Source: Deinococcus sp.
Lineage (GTDB): Bacteria; Deinococcota; Deinococci; Deinococcales; Deinococcaceae
Direction: 5' to 3'
Assembly: GCF_030523985.1 (NCBI RefSeq)
Contig: NZ_JAUNHK010000075.1
Coordinates: 8,432 to 13,901, forward strand
DNA length: 5,470 nt
A program made the position numbers and the translations under genes. Of the stretch, positions 1 to 5,047 are shown in pieces (within the stretch, counting starts at the first letter, position 1; each line of letters opens with the position of its first letter). A model generated the notes under the pieces. It made no database searches, was not told where the DNA came from, and was given only the letters and a program-made list of their open reading frames with translations.

Positions 1-972
1 CCGCAGGCCAAAACCCGCTCGGCGCGTGACGTGCTGCTGCAATCTATTGACCTCGCGGTAGCCGCCGAAGAACTGGGCGCAGACGGGGCTTATTTCCGCG
101 TGCATCACTTCGCGCACCAACTCGCCTCTCCTTTTCCGCTGCTGGCGGCGGCGGGGGCCAAGACCAACCGCATTGAACTCGGCACGGGCGTCATTGACAT
201 GCGCTACGAAAACCCCCTGTACATGGCCGAGGACGCGGGCGCAGCCGACCTGATTGCAGGCGGGCGTCTGCAACTGGGCATCAGCCGGGGGTCGCCGGAA
301 CAGGTCATAGACGGCTGGCGCTACTTCGGTTATCAGCCCGCCGAGGGCGAAAGCGACGCGGACATGGCCCGCCGCCACACCGAGGTTTTTCTGGATGTGC
401 TGCGCGGTGAAGGCTTTGCCCAGCCCAACCCACGCCCGATGTTCCCCAACCCGCCGGGGCTGCTGCGGCTGGAACCGTACTCGGAAGGGCTGCGCGAGCG
501 GATTTGGTGGGGGTCGGCGTCCAACAGCACAGCAGTCTGGGCCGCCAAAATGGGCATGAACCTGCAAAGCTCAACGCTGAAGGAAGACGAGAACGGCAAG
601 CCTTTTCACATTCAGCAGGCCGAACAGATTCGCGCCTACCGCGCCGCGTGGGAAGCCGCTGGGCATACCCGCACCCCCCGCGTGTCGGTCAGCCGCAGCA
701 TTTTCGCGATGACCAACGATCAGGACCGGGCGTACTTTGGGCGGCAGGACGAGGGCGACCAGTTCGGCTTTATTGACCGCTTCAACGCAGTATTCGGGCG
801 CTCCTACGCTGCCGAGCCCGACAAGCTCATCGAACAATTGCGCGGCGACCAGGCCATTGCCGAGGCCGACACGCTGCTGCTGACCGTGCCCAACCAACTG
901 GGCGTGGAGTACAACGCGCACGTCATCGAAAGCGTGCTGAAGCATGTGGCGCCCGCGCTCGGGTGGCGGTAA
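1..972 (+). CDS. Luciferase-like flavin-dependent monooxygenase, 5' partial
   Basis: The reading frame is open from base 1 and ends at TAA (970-972), giving 323 visible residues. Family members usually have about 330-360, so only a short N-terminal strand is missing; the GTG at 31 is internal, because the frame continues upstream of it with family-like sequence. The frame reads as a bacterial-luciferase/SsuD-type TIM barrel (LLM class). Supporting stretches are EELGADGAYFRVHHF, which aligns with the luciferase EHHF segment; RIELGTGVIDMRYENPLYMAED; GGRLQLGISRGSPEQ; and WWGSASNSTAVWAAKMGMN, the late barrel strand and helix that bind the flavin phosphate in this family. Such enzymes oxidise a substrate with reduced FMN (or F420) and O2, usually in the cytoplasm. 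The substrate cannot be read from sequence. It converges on the 272-aa minus-strand gene, with 59 bp between the stop codons. Family confidence is high and specific function unknown. Confidence 0.9.
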   Translation, partial: PQAKTRSARDVLLQSIDLAVAAEELGADGAYFRVHHFAHQLASPFPLLAAAGAKTNRIELGTGVIDMRYENPLYMAEDAGAADLIAGGRLQLGISRGSPEQVIDGWRYFGYQPAEGESDADMARRHTEVFLDVLRGEGFAQPNPRPMFPNPPGLLRLEPYSEGLRERIWWGSASNSTAVWAAKMGMNLQSSTLKEDENGKPFHIQQAEQIRAYRAAWEAAGHTRTPRVSVSRSIFAMTNDQDRAYFGRQDEGDQFGFIDRFNAVFGRSYAAEPDKLIEQLRGDQAIAEADTLLLTVPNQLGVEYNAHVIESVLKHVAPALGWR

Positions 973-1002
973 GAGCGCCTGGAGTGTGTGGAAGAGTCAA
1001 AA

Positions 1003-1048
1003 CGTGGGAAGGGCAAGGAGGCGCACCCACCTCACTGCCCTTCCCACG
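1003..1048. terminator. Bidirectional intrinsic terminator between convergent genes
   Basis: A perfect 13-bp inverted repeat (CGTGGGAAGGGCA at 1003-1015, TGCCCTTCCCACG at 1036-1048) encloses a 20-nt loop. The loop can pair further through GAGG (1018-1021) and CCTC (1030-1033). On the plus strand the stem is followed by CCTTTTCTT, and on the minus strand by TTTTGACTCTT, so either convergent transcript could end here. The right arm lies inside the last five codons of the minus-strand gene, whose TGA falls in the loop. The T tracts are short, so efficiency is uncertain. Confidence 0.8.
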
Positions 1049-1850
1049 CCTTTTCTTCCAAAAACCGCTGATGCGCCTGCCAGCGCAAGTCGTTTTCGCT
1101 GGACTTGGACAGGGCAATGGTGCGGATGTGTTCCAGCGCCCGCAAGAATTCGGGGTCGTCGGGCCGACCTCCGCGTTCGCCGTGAAGCTGCACGGTTTCG
1201 GGGAGGTACTCGGTCAGTGCGGCTTTGGCGTGGTAGCGCCAGCGGGCGTCTCCCTGCTGCTCGGCGGCCTGCAAGTTGGCCTGCAACAGCTGGCGCAGAT
1301 GCACCACGGGCGGCGAAGAAAGCAGGGCCACCTGATGACCCGTCAGCAGGGCGGGCACCGGCAGAGCGGGCGGTGGGGGCGGCTGTTCCGGGGGCTGGGT
1401 CAACCACGCGGGCAAGCGGCTGAGCAGCGCCGAGAAAAAGGGCTGCCGGGCCGGGATGGGGAGCGGCGCACCAACTTCGGCGGGCAGAACGCGGGGTACG
1501 CAGAAGGTCTGCGGCAGACGGCTTCCTTGCGCTTGCAGACGGAAACTGAGGGTCTGGGCGGCCCGTTCCTGCGGGGGCAGCAGCAGGCGGCGTGAGCGCC
1601 ACTGTTCGGGCGTGCCGAAGCGTTGGTAAAGCGCGGGCAAAAAGGCCCACAACAGTTCGCCCTGGGTCGCGTCGGCATATTCGGGGCAAAGCTGGGGGGC
1701 AAACTGCTGCCGCACCAGTTCGGTCAATTCGGCGGGGTAGTGCAGCGTGACATGCCACTCGTCGCCTTCAGGACTGGCGGCGACGAGGCGCTGAACGCTG
1801 TAGCCAATCCGTTCGTTCAGGGGTGGTGGTGTAGAGGCAGAAAAAGTCAT
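1032..1850 (-). CDS. Hypothetical protein with proline-rich linker (272 aa)
   Basis: I do not recognise this family. The ATG at 1850 (protein begins MTFSAS) is chosen because the frame upstream of it only mirrors the antisense of the rocB-like gene, and because a -10-like box TACGAT lies 13-18 bases before it. There is no Shine-Dalgarno sequence, so the mRNA is probably leaderless or has a leader of about 6 nt. The protein seems to have two parts: an N-terminal region (about 1-150, with EWHVTLHYPAELTELVRQQF and several W/F/L-rich segments) and a helical, charged C-terminal region (about 170-272, with HLRQLLQANLQAAEQQ and ALEHIRTIALSK). They are joined by a proline-rich stretch (about 153-168, QPPEQPPPPPALPVP). 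There is no signal peptide and no membrane segment, so it is probably cytoplasmic. The gene is divergent from the rocB-like gene, and its last codons form part of the convergent terminator. The plus-strand open frames across the same region look like GC-rich shadows. Confidence 0.75.
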   Translation of the reverse strand: MTFSASTPPPLNERIGYSVQRLVAASPEGDEWHVTLHYPAELTELVRQQFAPQLCPEYADATQGELLWAFLPALYQRFGTPEQWRSRRLLLPPQERAAQTLSFRLQAQGSRLPQTFCVPRVLPAEVGAPLPIPARQPFFSALLSRLPAWLTQPPEQPPPPPALPVPALLTGHQVALLSSPPVVHLRQLLQANLQAAEQQGDARWRYHAKAALTEYLPETVQLHGERGGRPDDPEFLRALEHIRTIALSKSSENDLRWQAHQRFLEEKAWEGQ

Positions 1851-1861
1851 ACCGCTATGTG

Positions 1862-1868
1862 TATCGTA
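1862..1868. promoter_or_regulatory. Overlapping divergent -10 boxes
   Basis: In the 24-bp gap between the two start codons, TATCGT (1862-1867, plus) lies 7 bases before the rocB-like ATG at 1875. This is the TANNNT spacing of leaderless Deinococcus promoters. On the other strand TACGAT (1868-1863) would place a start near 1856, about 6 nt before the ATG of the hypothetical gene. The two boxes share five base pairs, so one near-symmetric element could serve both directions. I see no good -35 for either direction; both would fall inside the opposite gene's first codons. Confidence 0.55.
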
Positions 1869-1874
1869 GCTTCG

Positions 1875-3494
1875 ATGCCTCCTGAATTTTCGACCCGTGA
1901 CCTCACTGTCCAACTGGTGAAGGCCGCCAGTGTCACCAACTCGTCGGGCGAAGTGGCCTTTCCCGACACGCTGCTGCGGGTGCTGGGCGGCCTGCCGTAT
2001 TTTCAGGCCAACCCTCAGGACCTCTGGGCCGAACCCATCGAAAACGACCCGCTGAAACGGCGCAACGTGTACGCGCTGGTGCGTGGTGGAGGTTCGGCGG
2101 GCGTGGTGCTGACCGGGCACTACGACGTGGTGTCGGTGGCGAACTACGGCCCGCATCAGGACGTGGCCTTTGACCCGGACGCCCTGCTGCCGCGCCTGAT
2201 AGACGACCTGCGCGTCAACGCCCGCAGCGAGGCCGAACACCGTGCCCTGGCCGACCTGGAAAGCGGCGACTTTTTGCCCGGACGGGGCGTGCTAGATATG
2301 AAGTCGGGGCTGGCGGCGGGCATGACCGTGCTGGCCGATTTCGCCGCTCAGCCCGAGCGTCAGGGCAACCTGCTGTTCGTGGCGGTGGCCGACGAGGAAG
2401 TCAGTTCGCACGGCGCACGCTGGGCCGCCCCCACGCTGCTGTCCCTGGCTGGGCGCGAGGGACTGAACTGGGAACTGGTCATCAACCTCGACGCGACGGG
2501 CGACAACGGCGACGGCAGCGCGGGACAGGCGGTTTATATCGGTACGGCGGGCAAGCTGCTGGTGTCGGCCTTCGTGGTCGGGGTGGACACGCACGCGGGC
2601 TACTCGCTCGACGGCATCAACGTCAATTTTCTGGCCAGCGAACTGACGCGGGCCTTCGAGTGGAATCCGGCCCTGACCGACCACAGCGGCGACGAGGCTG
2701 GAACGCCCCCCACCCTGCTCAAGCAGCAAGACCTCAAGACCTATTACGACGTGACCACCCCGGCGCGGGCGTGGCTGTGCGTGAACGTGCTGTTGCAAGG
2801 ACTGAGCGCGGGCGAGGTGCTGGAGCGCTTTAGGCAAGTGGCACAGGCCACGCTGCAAGACGCCCTGGCGACCCTGCGCGGGCGGGCCGAGGCGCTGGGG
2901 CAGCCCCATAGTGCGGCACACGGGGCCACGCCGTTGGTGCTGACCTACGCCGAACTGCTGGAGCAGGCGCGGCGCAACACCCCCGGTCTGGACGCGGCTC
3001 TGGCGGCCTACGACGCCACGCTGGACGCCCAGATGGACTACCCGACCCGCAGCGCCCACCTGACCAGCTGGCTCTGGGACGCGGCGGGGCTGCTCGGGCC
3101 TGCCGCCGTGCTGGGCTTCGCCTCGCTGCACTACCCCCACACCACGCTCGACACCCGCAAACCCGCCGAGGCTCAGGCGCTGACGCGGGTCCGTGACACC
3201 CTGGCCCGCGAGGGGGCGCGGCTGGGCGTGAGCGTCACCGAGCGGGCCATTTTCAGCGGCATCAGCGACATGAGCTGGTTCGGGTACGCCGACCCGGCGG
3301 GCATCGAACTGGTCAACGCCAACACGCCCGTGCAGGCAGCCCACATCCACGCGCCGCCTGCGGGTCTGCCCTGCATTAACCTCGGTCCCTGGGGGCGCGA
3401 CTACCACCAGTGGCTGGAACGGGCCTATGCGCCCTACTGCTTCGAGACGTTGCCGAAGTTGTTGGCGGCCCTCACGCGGGAATTTCTGGATTGA
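1875..3494 (+). CDS. RocB-like M20 family peptidase/amidohydrolase
   Basis: This 539-aa protein resembles RocB, the arginine-degradation protein of Bacillus, in length (about 540-570 aa) and motif order. It belongs to the M20/M25/M40 metallohydrolases, which use two metal ions, usually zinc, to cut peptide or amide bonds. Visible sites are GHYD (H82 metal ligand, D84), GRGVLDMKSG with D141 as the bridging metal ligand, DEE with catalytic E174 and metal ligand E175, and NLDATGD (D206). The segment VDTHAGYSLDGINVNF (H240) matches the dimerisation-domain histidine region, and WGRDYHQWLERAY (H511) probably supplies the last metal ligand. The metal site looks intact. The ATG at 1875 is favoured over the in-frame ATG at 1857 because a -10 box sits 7 bases before it, consistent with leaderless initiation. 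No roc or arginase genes lie nearby and RocB's exact reaction is poorly defined, so the substrate is unknown. It is probably cytoplasmic, as no signal peptide is seen. Confidence 0.9.
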   Translation: MPPEFSTRDLTVQLVKAASVTNSSGEVAFPDTLLRVLGGLPYFQANPQDLWAEPIENDPLKRRNVYALVRGGGSAGVVLTGHYDVVSVANYGPHQDVAFDPDALLPRLIDDLRVNARSEAEHRALADLESGDFLPGRGVLDMKSGLAAGMTVLADFAAQPERQGNLLFVAVADEEVSSHGARWAAPTLLSLAGREGLNWELVINLDATGDNGDGSAGQAVYIGTAGKLLVSAFVVGVDTHAGYSLDGINVNFLASELTRAFEWNPALTDHSGDEAGTPPTLLKQQDLKTYYDVTTPARAWLCVNVLLQGLSAGEVLERFRQVAQATLQDALATLRGRAEALGQPHSAAHGATPLVLTYAELLEQARRNTPGLDAALAAYDATLDAQMDYPTRSAHLTSWLWDAAGLLGPAAVLGFASLHYPHTTLDTRKPAEAQALTRVRDTLAREGARLGVSVTERAIFSGISDMSWFGYADPAGIELVNANTPVQAAHIHAPPAGLPCINLGPWGRDYHQWLERAYAPYCFETLPKLLAALTREFLD

Positions 3495-3502
3495 GAGCAA
3501 GG

Positions 3503-3524
3503 GGAGGGCGAGCCTCTTCCCTCC
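3503..3524. repeat. GC-rich inverted repeat after the rocB-like gene
   Basis: GGAGGG (3503-3508) pairs with CCCTCC (3519-3524) around a 10-nt loop, starting 8 bases after the rocB-like stop codon. Neither strand has a T tract directly after it, so it is not a canonical terminator. It could still slow polymerase or protect the 3' end of the mRNA. No better plus-strand terminator is visible for the rocB-like gene. Confidence 0.35.
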
Positions 3525-3540
3525 GCCACGCCCAGACATG

Positions 3541-3564
3541 AAAAAAGGCCCCGCTGAGGGGGCC
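3541..3564 (-). terminator. Intrinsic terminator of the candidate small RNA
   Basis: Read on the minus strand, the stem GGCCCC/GGGGCC (3564-3559 with 3552-3547) has a six-base loop and is followed at once by TTTTTT (3546-3541). This is a textbook rho-independent terminator. It works only for minus-strand transcripts, because no T run follows on the plus strand. It lies about 250 bases beyond the aminotransferase stop codon, which already has its own hairpin, so it most likely ends a separate transcript. Confidence 0.88.
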
Positions 3565-3744
3565 GGATGGGGCATTCTCACGGCTTATTCGCCAATCGAA
3601 TACTCGCACGTCCGTTTTTATTTCTTGGAGGTGGACGTCTCCCTCGGTGCATTTTCTGTCTGCGCGGCTGTCATGACTTGGGCCAAGCGGCGAACAGAAA
3701 GCGACATGGCGAATGGTATCGCTCGGCAGCACGTGGCCGCCAGA
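3541..3744 (-). ncRNA. Candidate structured small RNA, about 200 nt, family unknown
   Basis: The unit runs from a predicted start near 3744, set by the promoter at 3751-3779, to the T6 terminator at 3541. Read on the minus strand it can form four elements before the terminator. A 5' hairpin pairs GGCGGC (3741-3736) with GCTGCC (3730-3725), including one G-U. A closing helix P1 pairs ATTCGCCA (3714-3707) with TGGCGAAT (3594-3587), 8 bp, plus TCG/CGA (3704-3702 with 3598-3596). Inside P1 lie P2, TTTCTGT/ACAGAAA (3700-3694 with 3659-3653), which encloses the near-palindrome CTTGGCCCAAG, and P3, ACGTCC/GGACGT (3638-3633 with 3613-3608), with a 19-nt A/C-rich loop holding CCACCTCC at its base. P1, P2 and P3 make a three-way junction. 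I see no match to 6S, tmRNA, SRP or RNase P RNA. Alternatives are a processed aminotransferase 3' UTR or an mRNA for the 29-aa frame at 3618-3707, which has no ribosome binding site. Structure was found by eye, not by energy folding. Confidence 0.68.
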
Positions 3745-3750
3745 AGGGAA

Positions 3751-3779
3751 ATCTTAATCCTAAAAAGAATAAAAGTCAA
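3751..3779 (-). promoter_or_regulatory. Sigma70-type promoter of the candidate small RNA
   Basis: On the minus strand, TTGACT (3779-3774) matches the -35 consensus at five of six bases. It is followed after exactly 17 bp by TAAGAT (3756-3751), four of six for the -10. The spacer and flanks are AT-rich in an otherwise GC-rich window. Transcription would start near 3744. This is the best -35/-10 pair I found in the window. Confidence 0.72.
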
Positions 3780-3801
3780 GGGGCAGACAGGCGGCTGCCC
3801 C
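3780..3801 (-). terminator. Probable terminator of the aminotransferase gene
   Basis: GGGGCAG and CTGCCCC (3801-3795 with 3786-3780, minus strand) form a 7-bp perfect stem with an 8-nt loop, 10 bases past the aminotransferase TAA. The following minus-strand bases, TTGACTTTTATTCTTTTT, are T-rich but interrupted, so termination may be incomplete. The same bases carry the -35 and spacer of the downstream small-RNA promoter. Confidence 0.65.
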
Positions 3802-3811
3802 AGACGGCCCT

Positions 3812-4987
3812 TTAGCCGGAAACAGGGCGGCACAGGGGTTCGAGTCGCCGCAGCACTTCCTCAATGGTTTCCAGGCTGGTGGCGTAGCTCAGGCGCATTT
3901 GGCCGGGCGCGGCGAAGTCGGTGCCGGGCACCACGGCGACCTCGGCTTCGTCCAGAATCCGGCGGGCGGCCTGCAACTCGTCGGGGTCGATGACACGGGT
4001 GTCGGCCATCACGTAAAACGCGCCCTGCGGGGTCGGCGTCGGCAGGCCCAGCGCGTTCAGGCCCGCGACGATGCGGTCACGGCGTTCGCGGTAGGCGAGG
4101 CGGGCCATCTCCACGAAACGCTGCGTTTCCGCATGGTCTTCGAGGGCGGCGAGGGCGGCGTACTGGCCCACGCTGCTGGCGTTGCTGGTGCTCTGCGACT
4201 GAATGGTGTTCATGGCGGCGATGACGTGCTTCGGCCCCCCCGCGTAGCCGATGCGCCACCCGGTCATGGCATACGCCTTGCTCGCGCCGTTGATGGTGAG
4301 GGTGTGCTCCGGCGCGAAGGTGCCGATGCTGACCTGTTCGGCGTCGTAGACCAGATGCTCGTACATTTCGTCGGTGACGATGGTCAGGTTGTGCTTCTGT
4401 GCCAGCGCCGCCACCGCCCTGAGCGTTTCAGGCGGAAAGACGGCGCCCGTCGGGTTGCCGGGGCTGTTCAGCACCACCATGCGGGTGCGCGGGGTGATGT
4501 GGGCGGCCAGCACATCGGGGTCGAGCAGGAAGCCGCCTTGCGCCGAGGTGGGCACGGCGACAGGAACGGCTCCTGTCAGGGCGACCATTTCGGGATAGCT
4601 GACCCAGTAGGGCGCGGGAATCAGCACCTCGTCGCCAGGGTCGAGCAGCGCGAAAAAGGCGTTGAACAGGGCTTGCTTGCCGCCGCTGGTCACGGTCACG
4701 GCGTCGGGAGCATAGTCCAGGCCGTTTTCGCGCCGGAACTTGGCGCTGATGGCCTCGCGCAGTTCGGGAATACCGCTCACAGGCGTGTATTTGGTCTTGC
4801 CCGCTTCGATGGCTTTGATGGCGGCCCGCTTGATGTGGGGCGGCGTGTCGAAGTCGGGTTCGCCCACGCTCAGCGAGATGACCTTGCGCCCCTGCCGCTG
4901 CAACTCCAGAGCGCGGGAAGTGACCGCCACCGTGGCCGAGGGCTTGAGGCTCTGGGCGCGGGCCGACAGACGGAAAGGAGAGGTCAT
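3812..4987 (-). CDS. aspC: Aspartate aminotransferase (class I, Thermus-type)
   Basis: This 391-aa, PLP-dependent enzyme should move the amino group between aspartate and 2-oxoglutarate, giving oxaloacetate and glutamate in the cytoplasm. It reads very close to the Thermus thermophilus subgroup Ib enzyme from end to end (LKPSATVAV near the N-terminus, GEPDFDTP, GKTKYTPVSGIPELREAI, PYWVSYPEM). PLP-site residues are visible: N178 in NSPGNPTG, D206 and Y209 in TDEMYE, the Schiff-base lysine K237 in NGASKAYAMTGWRIGY, and R245. R365 in MRLSYAT should bind the substrate alpha-carboxylate. K104 in SGGKQALFN corresponds to the Thermus lysine that recognises acidic side chains and also allows prephenate as substrate, so a second role in aromatic amino-acid synthesis is possible. 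Length is normal and nothing is missing. The ATG at 4987 has no Shine-Dalgarno sequence, but TAGCCT lies 6 bases before it, suggesting a leaderless mRNA. The symbol reflects function; local naming may differ. Confidence 0.95.
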   Translation of the reverse strand: MTSPFRLSARAQSLKPSATVAVTSRALELQRQGRKVISLSVGEPDFDTPPHIKRAAIKAIEAGKTKYTPVSGIPELREAISAKFRRENGLDYAPDAVTVTSGGKQALFNAFFALLDPGDEVLIPAPYWVSYPEMVALTGAVPVAVPTSAQGGFLLDPDVLAAHITPRTRMVVLNSPGNPTGAVFPPETLRAVAALAQKHNLTIVTDEMYEHLVYDAEQVSIGTFAPEHTLTINGASKAYAMTGWRIGYAGGPKHVIAAMNTIQSQSTSNASSVGQYAALAALEDHAETQRFVEMARLAYRERRDRIVAGLNALGLPTPTPQGAFYVMADTRVIDPDELQAARRILDEAEVAVVPGTDFAAPGQMRLSYATSLETIEEVLRRLEPLCRPVSG

Positions 4988-4993
4988 GCAGGC

Positions 4994-4999
4994 AGGCTA
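4994..4999 (-). promoter_or_regulatory. Probable leaderless -10 box of the aminotransferase
   Basis: TAGCCT on the minus strand fits TANNNT and ends 6 bases before the ATG at 4987, so transcription would start at or within a base of the start codon. No convincing -35 is present at 16-18 bp; that region is almost pure G+C. The upstream exported-protein gene could also read through into the aminotransferase. Confidence 0.45.
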
Positions 5000-5000
5000 G

Positions 5001-5022
5001 CGGCCCGGGCGGCGGGGGGCCG
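5001..5022. repeat. GC-only inverted repeat upstream of the aminotransferase
   Basis: CGGCCC (5001-5006) and GGGCCG (5017-5022) form a perfect 6-bp inverted repeat around a 10-nt G-rich centre. It lies between the stop codon of the exported-protein gene and the aminotransferase -10 box. No T tract follows it on the minus strand, so it is not a canonical terminator. It could be a weak terminator, a 3' stabilising hairpin or an operator, or simply chance in GC-rich DNA. Confidence 0.3.
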
Positions 5023-5047
5023 ACTTGTCAGCTAGGGCGCGGCCCAC

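Noticed and set aside
963..1595. 210-aa and 159-aa plus-strand frames overlapping the 272-aa gene
   Set aside because: They overlap the monooxygenase stop and the terminator hairpin and read as low-complexity R/G/Q-rich sequence. The minus-strand frame has the more natural amino-acid mix and a promoter-like start.
1857..1874. Earlier ATG at 1857 as the start of the RocB-like gene
   Set aside because: It would leave only 6 bp between divergent start codons, has no promoter or ribosome binding site in front, and overlaps the -10 box that fits the ATG at 1875.
1851..2240. N-terminal extension of the 272-aa minus-strand gene up to 2240 (402-aa frame)
   Set aside because: The extra 130 codons are exactly antisense to the start of a well-supported RocB-like gene, have no family-like character, and the ATG at 1850 has a promoter-like box right before it.
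2292..3581. 429-aa open frame on the minus strand
   Set aside because: It lies almost wholly antisense to the RocB-like gene, is composed of repetitive R/G/V/Q-rich sequence, and runs through the minus-strand terminator at 3541-3564. It is a typical GC-rich shadow frame.
3626..3633. Shine-Dalgarno-like TTGGAGGTGG on the plus strand, suggesting a small plus-strand gene
   Set aside because: No start codon sits at proper spacing, the frames after it read without gene-like character into the antisense of the aminotransferase, and the bases are explained by P3 of the minus-strand RNA.
3472..3732. 86-aa minus-strand frame across the small-RNA region
   Set aside because: It crosses the strong T6 terminator and continues antisense into the RocB-like gene; there is no ribosome binding site or recognisable motif.
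3541..3744. Known housekeeping RNA (6S, tmRNA, SRP RNA, RNase P RNA, Y RNA)
   Set aside because: The three-way junction does not fit the single long bulged hairpin of 6S RNA. No SRP core motif or tmRNA tRNA-like ends are visible, it is too short for RNase P RNA, and no Ro-protein gene is adjacent to suggest a Y RNA.
3899..5035. 378-aa open frame on the plus strand
   Set aside because: It is antisense to the aspartate aminotransferase, which has all expected catalytic residues; the plus-strand product is G/R/V/H-rich with no recognisable motifs.
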